Shown here: positions 1-6,330 of the stretch, piece by piece
Numbering within the stretch: the first letter of the stretch is position 1
How the letters are laid out: the number at the start of each line of letters is the position of its first letter
Origin: Anaerolineales bacterium
GTDB taxonomy: Bacteria; Chloroflexota; Anaerolineae; Anaerolineales; UBA6663
Reading direction: 5' to 3'
DNA length: 7,539 bases
NCBI GenBank assembly: GCA_016789165.1
Contig: JAEURL010000684.1
Coordinates: forward strand, 1-7,539
Program-made: the position numbers and the translations under genes
Notes under the pieces: generated by a model
Told to the model about the DNA's origin: nothing
Databases searched by the model: none
What the model saw: the letters and a program-made list of their open reading frames with translations, nothing else

Positions 1-777
1 CAGCAGCCCGGCCTGTTTGCGGCCTTCGAGGTCGGCCTGTGGACGCTGGACCAGGCGACGGCGCGGGGCGCGGCGGCCGGGCCGGCTTATCTGATCCTGG
101 GCGACGCCGATCTGGCCCACCCCACCACCCGCCTGACCACCGCACTGACCGCCGGCGATCTGCGTCTGGTAAACGCCCAGGGCTGCCTGGCCTTCCCGGC
201 CCGCACCGAGGCGCCGACGGTGCTGGGGATGATGCCCGGCACCCTGCCCCGGCTGCGGGCGGAGTTCCCGGCCGCGCCCGTGACCGAGATCCTCAATCAG
301 CCCGAGCCCTACGTCTTCGCCGCGCTGCTGACGGTGCCCGCCGGCCAGGCGAGCGTTTCCGGCCAGGCGCCGGCGCTGGCCCAGGTGGGCGAGGCCTTTG
401 ATCTGCTGGGCGTTGTGGCGCCCACCGAGGCGGTGCCGGCCGGCGCCGCCGTCCCGCTGACGCTGCGCTGGCGCGCCCGCGCCGCCGGCGGCCCCGTGAA
501 CTACACGACCTTCGTCCACCTCCTCTCCGACCAACGGCCCTTCCTCGCGGGTGCGGACGGCGAGCCCTGCCAAGGCCGTTACCCCACCAGCCGCTGGCAC
601 GCCGGCGAAGTGATCGAGTGGCCGGTGACGCTGACCTTGCCGGCCGACCTGGCGGCCGGCCGCTATGACCTGGCGGTGGGGATGTACGAGCTGGCCTCCG
701 GCCAGCGCCTGCCGGTCACGCAGGCCGCGCAGCGCGAGCCGGATCGCGCCTTGGCGGCCGTTCTGACCGTGCGCTGA
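1..777 (+). CDS. C-terminal part of a large membrane glycosyltransferase-type protein (5' truncated)
   Basis: The frame is open from the first base to a TGA at 775-777 (258 visible residues), so the gene starts outside the window. The GTG at 220 is internal and not a believable start, since the open frame upstream reads as normal protein. The visible part has no membrane segment. It starts with a globular stretch and ends in a probable beta-sandwich with FVHLL (about 171-175), YPTSRW (194-199), AGEVIEW and LAVGMYE. I associate this tail with the periplasmic or extracytoplasmic end of multi-pass GT39/ArnT-like glycosyltransferases of Chloroflexota, which transfer sugars from lipid-linked donors; that is recall, not a search. 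The catalytic part is not visible, so the enzyme assignment is inference. A methyltransferase follows 45 nt downstream on the same strand and may be co-transcribed, which would fit glycan or lipid modification. It could instead be another membrane protein with the same tail. Confidence 0.6.
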   Translation, partial: QQPGLFAAFEVGLWTLDQATARGAAAGPAYLILGDADLAHPTTRLTTALTAGDLRLVNAQGCLAFPARTEAPTVLGMMPGTLPRLRAEFPAAPVTEILNQPEPYVFAALLTVPAGQASVSGQAPALAQVGEAFDLLGVVAPTEAVPAGAAVPLTLRWRARAAGGPVNYTTFVHLLSDQRPFLAGADGEPCQGRYPTSRWHAGEVIEWPVTLTLPADLAAGRYDLAVGMYELASGQRLPVTQAAQREPDRALAAVLTVR

Positions 778-809
778 GCCCGGCCGCCGGCCGATCACGC
801 TAGCCTGAC

Positions 810-814
810 GGAGG
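810..814 (+). promoter_or_regulatory. Ribosome binding site of the methyltransferase gene
   Basis: GGAGG lies 8 nt before the ATG at 823. This is a near-ideal Shine-Dalgarno sequence and supports that start. It sits in the 45-nt gap after the previous stop codon; no separate promoter can be recognised there, so co-transcription with the upstream gene is likely. Confidence 0.75.
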
Positions 815-822
815 CCCTCCGC

Positions 823-1557
823 ATGGAGACCAGCGAGTACCACAACATCGCGCGGCTGGAGGCCGGCCACTGGTGGTATGCCGGGATGCGCGCCCTGACG
901 CGCGCGGTTCTGGCGCGCCTGCCCCTGCCGCCGGCCGCGCAGATCCTGGATGCCGGCTGCGGGGTCGGCGGCGGCCTGCGCTGGCTGGCCGAGTTTGGCA
1001 CCCCGACCGGGATCGATTGGCACCCGGTGGCGGCCGGCTACGCGGCCCAGGTCTCCCGGCGCGTGGCGCGCGCCTCGGTTCAGGCGCTGCCGTTCCCGGA
1101 GGCGGCCTTTGACGCCGTCACGTCCTTTGAGGTGCTCTACCACCTGGCCGTCGCCGACGACGTGGCCGCCCTGCGCGAATTCGCGCGCGTGCTCCGGCCG
1201 GGCGGCTGGCTGGTGGTGCGCGTGCCGGCGCATGACTGGCTGCGCGGCGCGCACGATCGGCTGGTGCACACCCGTCATCGCTATGAGGCGCAGGAGCTGC
1301 GCGCCAAGCTCACGCGGGCCGGCCTGCGGGTGCGGCGCGTGACGCCGGCCGGGGCGCTGCTGCTGCCGCCGGCCATCCTGCGCCGCGCGCTGCAGCGGTC
1401 GAGCGAGGCCCACACCGATGTCGCTCTGCCGCCGCCGCTGATTAACCGCCTGTTGACCGCGGCCCTGGCCGCGGAAGGGCGCTGGCTGGGCTGGGCCGAC
1501 CTGCCGTTTGGGTTGAGTCTGCTGGCGGTGGCGCAGAAGGCCGGCCGCGAAACCTAG
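823..1557 (+). CDS. Class I SAM-dependent methyltransferase (Methyltransf_11/UbiG-like fold)
   Basis: This is a 244-residue soluble protein of normal length for a single-domain methyltransferase. The SAM-binding glycine motif ILDAGCGVGG is at residues 41-50. GIDWHP at 63-68 is the second-strand acidic region that contacts the ribose. FDAVTSFEVLYHL (96-108) and VLRPGGWLVVRVPAH (123-137) are the later core motifs. The N-terminal HWWYAGMR (about 16-23) recalls methyltransferases found in polysaccharide and glycolipid clusters. The substrate cannot be read from the sequence. Because it follows a putative glycosyltransferase on the same strand, a sugar, lipid or isoprenoid acceptor is plausible but inferred. 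The ATG is set by a good GGAGG site. Its TAG stop (1555-1557) overlaps the stop of the convergent ligase gene, leaving no room for a terminator between them. Confidence 0.9.
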   Translation: METSEYHNIARLEAGHWWYAGMRALTRAVLARLPLPPAAQILDAGCGVGGGLRWLAEFGTPTGIDWHPVAAGYAAQVSRRVARASVQALPFPEAAFDAVTSFEVLYHLAVADDVAALREFARVLRPGGWLVVRVPAHDWLRGAHDRLVHTRHRYEAQELRAKLTRAGLRVRRVTPAGALLLPPAILRRALQRSSEAHTDVALPPPLINRLLTAALAAEGRWLGWADLPFGLSLLAVAQKAGRET

Positions 1558-2897
1558 TCCGCGGCCAGGTCCGTGGTGAACTGCCGAAGCTTGCCGGCCG
1601 GCGCGGCGAGCGCGTCCACGGCCTCCACCGTTATCGCCGCCGCGGCGCCAAAGAGGGCCAGCAGGCGCTCGCGCACCACGGCCGGCGCCACCGGGGCCGG
1701 CGTCATCCGCAGGGTCAGGGCCCCATCGGCGTGCTGATGCAGCGCAAACTGGCTCAGGGGCAGATCACGCAGGGCCAGGCTGACGTCGGCGCTGTTGACG
1801 CGCCGCCCGGCACGGCCCCGGAAGATCACGGGCGGCCGGCCCTCCAGCGCGGTCAGGACCAGCCGGCCGGCCCGCACCTCCCCGGCCGCGAAGTCGTTGG
1901 TCCGATAGCGCAGCAGCGGCAGATAGGGGTTGAAGCCCCCGCTCACCACCACCTCGCCGCGCCCGCCGGGCGGACAGGGCCGGCCGGCCTCATCCAGGAT
2001 TTCCACGTGCAGGCGCGGCTGCAGGAGGTGATAGACACCGGCCTGCTGCACGGCCAGCGGGCCGGTCTCGTTCAGCGAGTACACGTCCAGCACCGGGCAG
2101 CCGAAGCGCGCCTCCAGGGAGCGGGCCAGCGCCGGCGCGAGCGCCAGGGCGGTGGAGACCAGGGCGGCCGGCCGGTGGGTCAGCGGCAAGGCCGCCAGCT
2201 CCGCAAAGGCCAGCGGGTCGCCCGTGATCACGGCCGGCGCGCAGTCGTCCAGAAAACGCGCGCGGTCGGCCGGGTCGCGCCACTCGGCCGGGTCCAGGTT
2301 GATCTTCACGAAGCCGGCCTGGCCGAGGAGCGCTGAGACGGCCGCGTAGGTGTAGGTGCGGCGCTGCCAGGCCACCAGCAGCACGGCCACGCGGCCCGGC
2401 CCGCTCGGCAGGTCCAGGCCGTGGCGCCGGAGCGCGGCGCGCAGCAGCGGCAGATAGTGCGTGAGCGTGTCGGCGTGGGTGGGAATGGCCAGCGGGTGGC
2501 CGGTGGTGCCGGAGGTGTTGTAGACCACCAACCCGTCCAGCGGCTCGTCGTCGGGCACGAAGTCCCAGGGCGCGCGGGCCAGGTCGGCGCGGGTGGTCAG
2601 CGGCACGGCCGCGAAATCGGCCGGGGCCGGGCCGCGCCGGCGGTAGGCGGGCACCCGGCGGTAGCAGGCGGCCACGTAGTCGGCCAGCCAGGCCGGCGGC
2701 CCAGGCTCCGCGCCGGCGCCTAATTGCGCCTCAAACTCGGCCGCGCGCCGCAGGCCGGCCGGGGTCAGGCGGTCCACGCCAGGATGGGTGTAGCGCGGGG
2801 CGTGGGGGTGCTCCTCCAGCCGGCGCAGCAGCGCCGCGCCCTCCGGCGTGATGAGCGGAAAGCGGGCGCGCACCTCGGGGGGGATGGGCTCGCTCAC
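1554..2897 (-). CDS. PaaK-like AMP-forming ligase, copy A
   Basis: This 447-residue protein is close to the usual length of the phenylacetate-CoA ligase/coenzyme F390 synthetase (PaaK) family. These enzymes activate a carboxylate, or in F390 synthetase a hydroxyl of F420, with ATP as an adenylate. The ATP phosphate loop TSGTTGHP is at 128-135. The adenine-binding region reads YSLNETGP (273-280) where the family commonly has a Y-G-x-x-E pattern. The A8-type motif reads RYRTND (330-335), with Asn where Gly is usual. A candidate C-terminal lysine is in AGKLRQF (434-440). The start is GTG: a CGGGAG site 7 nt upstream supports it, and the paralogue aligns from nearby. It lies 4 nt after the helical-protein stop, so translation is probably coupled. 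The substrate is unknown. It is roughly half identical by eye to copy B (4933-6330), so the two may handle different substrates or form a heteromer. It could also be a non-catalytic adenylate-binding homologue. Confidence 0.85.
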   Translation of the reverse strand: MSEPIPPEVRARFPLITPEGAALLRRLEEHPHAPRYTHPGVDRLTPAGLRRAAEFEAQLGAGAEPGPPAWLADYVAACYRRVPAYRRRGPAPADFAAVPLTTRADLARAPWDFVPDDEPLDGLVVYNTSGTTGHPLAIPTHADTLTHYLPLLRAALRRHGLDLPSGPGRVAVLLVAWQRRTYTYAAVSALLGQAGFVKINLDPAEWRDPADRARFLDDCAPAVITGDPLAFAELAALPLTHRPAALVSTALALAPALARSLEARFGCPVLDVYSLNETGPLAVQQAGVYHLLQPRLHVEILDEAGRPCPPGGRGEVVVSGGFNPYLPLLRYRTNDFAAGEVRAGRLVLTALEGRPPVIFRGRAGRRVNSADVSLALRDLPLSQFALHQHADGALTLRMTPAPVAPAVVRERLLALFGAAAAITVEAVDALAAPAGKLRQFTTDLAAD

Positions 2898-2901
2898 GGC
2901 G

Positions 2902-3462
2902 CTACTCCCGCATGGCCTTCATCTGGGCGTCGTAGGCGGCCTGACGGGCCATGGCCTCGCGCACTTCGCGGGCGCGCGCCTCGGCCTGGCGCGCCGCCGC
3001 CACCACCCGTTGGCGCTCGGCCGAGCTGAGCGTGGTCAACCGGTCGCGCGCTTCGGCCTCCCCCTCGCCTGCCGGCCGCAGGCCCAGGGCGTGCAGGCAC
3101 AGGCGCGCCAGCTCCTCGCGCCGGTCGGGGTCCGCCACCAGTTTCTCGGCCGGCACCAGGGCGGCCAGTTCGTCCAGGCCGCTCGCCAGCAGGGGCAGCG
3201 CGCGGGCCGCCACCCCGGCCGCCCGGAGGGGCTCATCGTGCAGCAGCCAGCAGGCCAGCAGGATCACGCGCAGCCGGTTGCGGTCGCCGGTTTCAAAGGC
3301 CCGCGCCTGGGCCGGGTCCAGCGGCGCGCCGCCCAGCGCGCGCAGCAGATCGGAGACGACGGCGCTCACGCGCACCACGCCCTGCCGGCCGCGCGCGGGC
3401 TCCAGCAGGAAATCCGGCGGGGTCTCGGCCAGGCGGCGGGTGAGGCGCGGGAGGGCGGGCAT
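2902..3462 (-). CDS. Conserved helical protein of unknown function, copy A
   Basis: This 186-residue protein has no signal peptide, membrane segment or enzyme motif that I recognise. It looks mostly alpha-helical. TRRLAETPPDFL is near the N-terminus (8-19), LGGAPLDPAQA follows at 43-53, and RLRVILLACWLLHD (63-76) is a hydrophobic helix. VADPDRREELARLCL (109-123) opens a highly charged region that ends in a long Arg/Glu/Ala helix (about 145-186) likely to form a coiled coil. It is paralogous to 6327-6920; the C-terminal 68 residues match at 81 % but the middle differs. The start is an ATG 10 nt after the radical SAM stop, with no clear Shine-Dalgarno, so coupling is likely. Always preceding a PaaK-like ligase here, it may be a partner or adaptor of that enzyme; this is inference from context only. 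Confidence 0.85.
   Translation of the reverse strand: MPALPRLTRRLAETPPDFLLEPARGRQGVVRVSAVVSDLLRALGGAPLDPAQARAFETGDRNRLRVILLACWLLHDEPLRAAGVAARALPLLASGLDELAALVPAEKLVADPDRREELARLCLHALGLRPAGEGEAEARDRLTTLSSAERQRVVAAARQAEARAREVREAMARQAAYDAQMKAMRE
2905..2910 (-). promoter_or_regulatory. Ribosome binding site inside the end of the helical-protein gene
   Basis: On the minus strand CGGGAG precedes the GTG start at 2897 by 7 nt and overlaps the final codons (Met-Arg-Glu-stop) of the upstream gene. This decides the GTG start and suggests that ribosomes terminating on the helical-protein gene reinitiate on the ligase gene. Confidence 0.65.
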
Positions 3463-3472
3463 CGGGATTGAA

Positions 3473-4450
3473 TCAGGGGGTGACGAATTTGCCGAAGACC
3501 TGGGTGCTGCGGCAGTCCGCGCACGGCGCGGGCCGATCCAGGGCGAAGCGCGCGCGCCACAACTCCGGGAGGTTAACCAGGGCGGCCGGCTCCGTCAACT
3601 CGGCGATGGGCACGCCGCGGCCGGCGGCCGTGAAGCTGCACGGCCCGGCGCGGCCGGCCTCGTCCACAAACAGGAAGCGCTGGCCCGGCGCGCAATCCAG
3701 CACCGGCCAGGCCTGGCCGCGCGCCTGGGCCTCCAGGCGGTCCAGATACTGTGCCCCGCCGACCAGGGTCAGGCCGCGCTCCCGCAGCTGCGCGCGCAGG
3801 GCCGGCAGCCGCCGGCCCAAAGCCTGGAGGTCTTCCGGCGCCAGCCGCTGGCGCTCGAAGAATTCCCCCGGCCGCTCCTGGCCGCCCAGGCTGTTGAAGG
3901 TCACCTCGTCCACGCCCCACTCCGCCAGGCGCTCGCACAGCGCCGGAAAATCCGCCAGGTTGCCGCGCATGAGCACGACGTTGGCGCGCAGCCGCGGGCC
4001 GGCCCCGCGCTCCGCCCGCAGCGCCGCCAGCCGCTGGATGGAGGCTGCCAGCCGCGCCCACAGCCCCGGCGCGCCGCGCACCTGATCGTGCCAGTCCGCC
4101 AGGCCGTCCACGCTGACGGTCACCTGGGCGTAATGCTCGGCCAGGTGCGCGCAGAAGGCCGGGTCCAGCCGCGTGCCGTTGGTCGTCAGGCCCAGCTGCA
4201 GGCCCAGCCCGCGCAATTCCGGCCCCACCGTCAGCAGCGGCGGCCAGAGCGCCGGCTCGCCGCCCAGCCAGCTGAGCAGGATGCGCCGGCCGGTGGCCGC
4301 CGCGTGGGCGGCCAGGACGCGGCCGAAAGCCAGCACACTCTCGGCTGGGCTGTGGCGGCGCGGCCGGCGCAGCTCGCGGCTGTAGCCGCAGAAGCGGCAG
4401 GCCAGGTCGCAGCGCTCGGTGACGCGCCAGACGACCACCAGGTCAGCCAC
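3473..4450 (-). CDS. Radical SAM enzyme with C-terminal SPASM/Twitch-like cysteines
   Basis: With the chosen start this is 325 residues. CDLACRFC (14-21) is the canonical CxxxCxxC motif that binds the 4Fe-4S cluster used to cleave SAM to the 5'-deoxyadenosyl radical. SWLGGEPAL (60-68) is the typical glycine-rich strand contacting SAM, and TVSVDGL (111-117) a core barrel strand. Cys253, Cys271, Cys310 and Cys313 near the C-terminus suggest an auxiliary Fe-S cluster of the SPASM/Twitch type, found in many enzymes that modify peptides or small molecules. The frame is open up to 4615, but that stretch is an Arg/Ser/Trp-rich shadow of the upstream gene. A GTG at 4448-4450 is the only sensible start and overlaps the NadR-like gene by 8 nt. 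The substrate is unknown; I see no short precursor-peptide gene beside it. It sits between the two copies of the helical/ligase module. Confidence 0.88.
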   Translation of the reverse strand: MADLVVVWRVTERCDLACRFCGYSRELRRPRRHSPAESVLAFGRVLAAHAAATGRRILLSWLGGEPALWPPLLTVGPELRGLGLQLGLTTNGTRLDPAFCAHLAEHYAQVTVSVDGLADWHDQVRGAPGLWARLAASIQRLAALRAERGAGPRLRANVVLMRGNLADFPALCERLAEWGVDEVTFNSLGGQERPGEFFERQRLAPEDLQALGRRLPALRAQLRERGLTLVGGAQYLDRLEAQARGQAWPVLDCAPGQRFLFVDEAGRAGPCSFTAAGRGVPIAELTEPAALVNLPELWRARFALDRPAPCADCRSTQVFGKFVTP

Positions 4451-4922
4451 CGGCCGCCGCCTGGGCCGCGTAGTAGGCCCGCACCGGCTCCGGGATGTAA
4501 TCCCAATACTCGAACGGCCGCGCGCGGACGAGGGTGCCGGAGACCGGGACGCAGCGCCGCTCCAGATCCACCAGCACGTGGCGGGCGCCCAGCCGGCGGG
4601 CCAGTTCATCGCCATACAACTCGGAGCTGAAGACCAGGTCCGGGCCGGCCGGCAGGAACCGGCGGATGCTGGCCACCCAGATCGCCCAGAAATCCGGATG
4701 TTCTTCGGGCACTTGCGGGTTCTCGTCTGGGCAGTGCTGGACGTCCACGTCCGGGTACAGCTCGCGCACCCAGGCGTAGCGCAGGGCGCCCGGGATCGGC
4801 TCGCGCCGGATCGAGCAGACCAGGACCGTCAGGCGGTCCACCTGGCCGCGCGCTGTCTCGATCAGGTGCATGTGGCCGCGGTGCGGGGGCAGGAATTTGC
4901 CCAGCAGGAAGCCGGTGGTCAT
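4443..4922 (-). CDS. NadR-like nicotinamide-nucleotide adenylyltransferase family protein, single domain
   Basis: This 159-residue protein belongs to the HxGH nucleotidyltransferase superfamily. GKFLPPHRGH (8-17) is the ATP-binding signature and VSGTLVRARP (127-136) the second phosphate-binding motif. The order of motifs, including DLVFSSELYGDELARRLG, VLVDLERR and FEYWDYIPEPVRAYY, closely resembles the adenylyltransferase domain of NadR, which joins NMN and ATP to give NAD and pyrophosphate. NadR proteins commonly carry a C-terminal ribosylnicotinamide kinase with a Walker A loop; here the protein ends just after the first domain. It may be a plain NMN adenylyltransferase or may adenylylate another phosphorylated metabolite made or used by its neighbours. 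The ATG at 4922 is preceded by a purine-rich GAGGGG about 6 nt away and follows the ligase stop by 10 nt. The 3' end overlaps the radical SAM start, implying coupling. Confidence 0.88.
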   Translation of the reverse strand: MTTGFLLGKFLPPHRGHMHLIETARGQVDRLTVLVCSIRREPIPGALRYAWVRELYPDVDVQHCPDENPQVPEEHPDFWAIWVASIRRFLPAGPDLVFSSELYGDELARRLGARHVLVDLERRCVPVSGTLVRARPFEYWDYIPEPVRAYYAAQAAAGG

Positions 4923-4932
4923 GGGGGACCCC

Positions 4933-6330
4933 TCAGCCCAGCGGGAGCTCGGAGGTGTATTGCATGACCTTGTCGCCCGGGCCGGCGGCGTCCGGGAGCG
5001 ATTCCACCGTCAGGGCCTGAGCCTGGCCGAACAGATCCAGCAAGGCGGCCCGGGCCGGGGCGGCCAGCGCCTCCGCGCCGCGCAGGCGCAGGCGCAGCGC
5101 GCCGTCGGCGGCCTGGTGCAGCTGGAATTGCGGCAGGGCCAGCGGCTTGAGGGCGGCGGTCACGTCCAGGGTGTTGAGCACGCCCCCAGTGGCAGCGCGA
5201 AAGAGCACGGGCGGCCGGCCCTCCAGGTCCACCACCAGCGGCTGCCGGCCCTGGAAGGCCAGCGCGGCGTGATCGTTGGTGCGGTAGCGCAGCAGCGGCA
5301 GGAAGGGGTTAAAGCCGCCGGTCAGCACCACCTCCCCGCGCCCGCCGGCCGGGGCCGGCGCGCCGGCGGCGTCCAGGACCTCCACGTACAGGCGGTGATG
5401 CAGCAGCGCGAACGGGCCGTCGGCGGCGCGGGCCGCGATGGGCCCGGACTCGTTCATGGAATACAGGTCCACCACCGGACAGCCGAAGCGCTCCTGCAGC
5501 CGGCGGCGCAGGCCGGGCAGGAGGGCCATGGCCGTCGAGACCAGGGCCTTGGGCCGCGACCGCAGCGGCAGCTGCATCAGTTCGGCGAAGGCCACGGGGT
5601 CGCCGGTGTAGATCTCGGGGTTGAGGTTGTCCAGGAACCGGACACGGTCGTCCGGGTGGCGCCAATCGTCCGGGTGCAGGTTGAGCTTCAGGTGGCCGGC
5701 CTCGCCCTGCTGCGGCGTCACCGAGGGATAGGTGAAGGACTGGCGCTGCCAGCCCACCAGCACGCAGGCCACGTCGCCGGCGCCGCTGCTCAGGCGCACG
5801 CCGGCCGGCTCCAGGGCGGCCTTGATCAAGGGCGTGTACAGGCCGCCGGCCAGCGGGTGCGAGATGATCTTCAGCGGGTGGCCGGTGGTGCCCGAGGTCG
5901 CGTGCACGATCAGGCCGGCGAGCGGCTGGTCGTCCGGCACGAAGGCCCACGGCTCGCGGCTCAGGTCGGAGCGGTCGCAGACGGGGATATCTTCAAAGCG
6001 GGCCGGCGGCTCGCCGTAGCGCCGGTAGAAGGGCACCTCGCGGAAGCACCAGGCCACGAAGTCCGCCAGCCAGGCCGGATAGGCGCCCGGCGCCCAACCC
6101 GGCGGCGCGGCGCGCAGTTCGGCCTCGAAGGCGCGCACGGCACGCAGCGCCTCCGGAGTCAGGCGGTGGCCGGAGGCGGCCGTGTAGCGCGGGGCGTGCG
6201 GGTGCGTGCGCAGGCGCTCGAGCATGGCCCGGCCGGCCGCCGACAGCCCCGGAAAGCGCTCGGCCTCGGCCGCCGCCAGGTCGGTTGGAGGCGGGGGGAC
6301 ATCGGCGGAGGGCTGGAGAGAGTCTCTCAT
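4933..6330 (-). CDS. PaaK-like AMP-forming ligase, copy B
   Basis: This is 465 residues from the ATG at 6328-6330. The frame continues upstream to 6660, but that stretch is an Arg/Gly-rich shadow of the helical-protein gene, whereas this ATG overlaps that gene's TGA in an ATGA. The N-terminus has a Pro-rich leader of about 15 residues not present in copy A, then the shared HPHAPRYT (43-50). The ATP loop TSGTTGHP is at 145-152, YSMNESGP at 290-297, RYRTND at 348-353, and a candidate C-terminal lysine lies in GDKVMQY (452-458). The predicted reaction is ATP-dependent adenylation of a carboxylate, with or without CoA transfer, as in PaaK-family enzymes; the substrate is unknown. Asn in RTND and the Y-S-x-N-E motif are shared with copy A, so they are features of this subgroup, not random decay. 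It is followed 10 nt later by the NadR-like gene. Confidence 0.85.
   Translation of the reverse strand: MRDSLQPSADVPPPPTDLAAAEAERFPGLSAAGRAMLERLRTHPHAPRYTAASGHRLTPEALRAVRAFEAELRAAPPGWAPGAYPAWLADFVAWCFREVPFYRRYGEPPARFEDIPVCDRSDLSREPWAFVPDDQPLAGLIVHATSGTTGHPLKIISHPLAGGLYTPLIKAALEPAGVRLSSGAGDVACVLVGWQRQSFTYPSVTPQQGEAGHLKLNLHPDDWRHPDDRVRFLDNLNPEIYTGDPVAFAELMQLPLRSRPKALVSTAMALLPGLRRRLQERFGCPVVDLYSMNESGPIAARAADGPFALLHHRLYVEVLDAAGAPAPAGGRGEVVLTGGFNPFLPLLRYRTNDHAALAFQGRQPLVVDLEGRPPVLFRAATGGVLNTLDVTAALKPLALPQFQLHQAADGALRLRLRGAEALAAPARAALLDLFGQAQALTVESLPDAAGPGDKVMQYTSELPLG

Larger units (their letters stand above)
1554..3462 (-). repeat. Duplicated two-gene module, copy A (helical protein + PaaK-like ligase)
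   Basis: This segment holds the same gene pair, in the same order and orientation, as 4933-6920. The proteins are clearly paralogous, but the DNA has largely diverged apart from short identical patches: a 56-nt block at 3071-3126 against 6496-6551 with two mismatches, and 21 nt at 2490-2510 against 5872-5892. An old duplication of the whole pair is the simplest explanation. Confidence 0.85.

Noticed and set aside
778..822. GC-rich palindromic stretch after the first gene as a terminator
   Set aside because: The GGCC/CCGG runs fold only into very short stems and there is no T-tract; they match the generally common GCCGGC word of this DNA.
1731..2336. Plus-strand 201-residue open frame inside ligase copy A
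   Set aside because: It is antisense to conserved PaaK-like motifs and Gln/Gly/Arg-rich, as expected for a shadow frame.
4451..4615. N-terminal extension of the radical SAM protein up to 4615
   Set aside because: The extra 55 residues are a shadow of the NadR-like gene. Radical SAM cores normally begin shortly before the CxxxCxxC motif, as they do from the GTG at 4450.
2951..4630. 559-residue open frame on the plus strand
   Set aside because: It is antisense to the helical-protein and radical SAM genes, with Arg/Ala/Ser-rich low-complexity translation. The minus strand here has clear family motifs and tight gene spacing.
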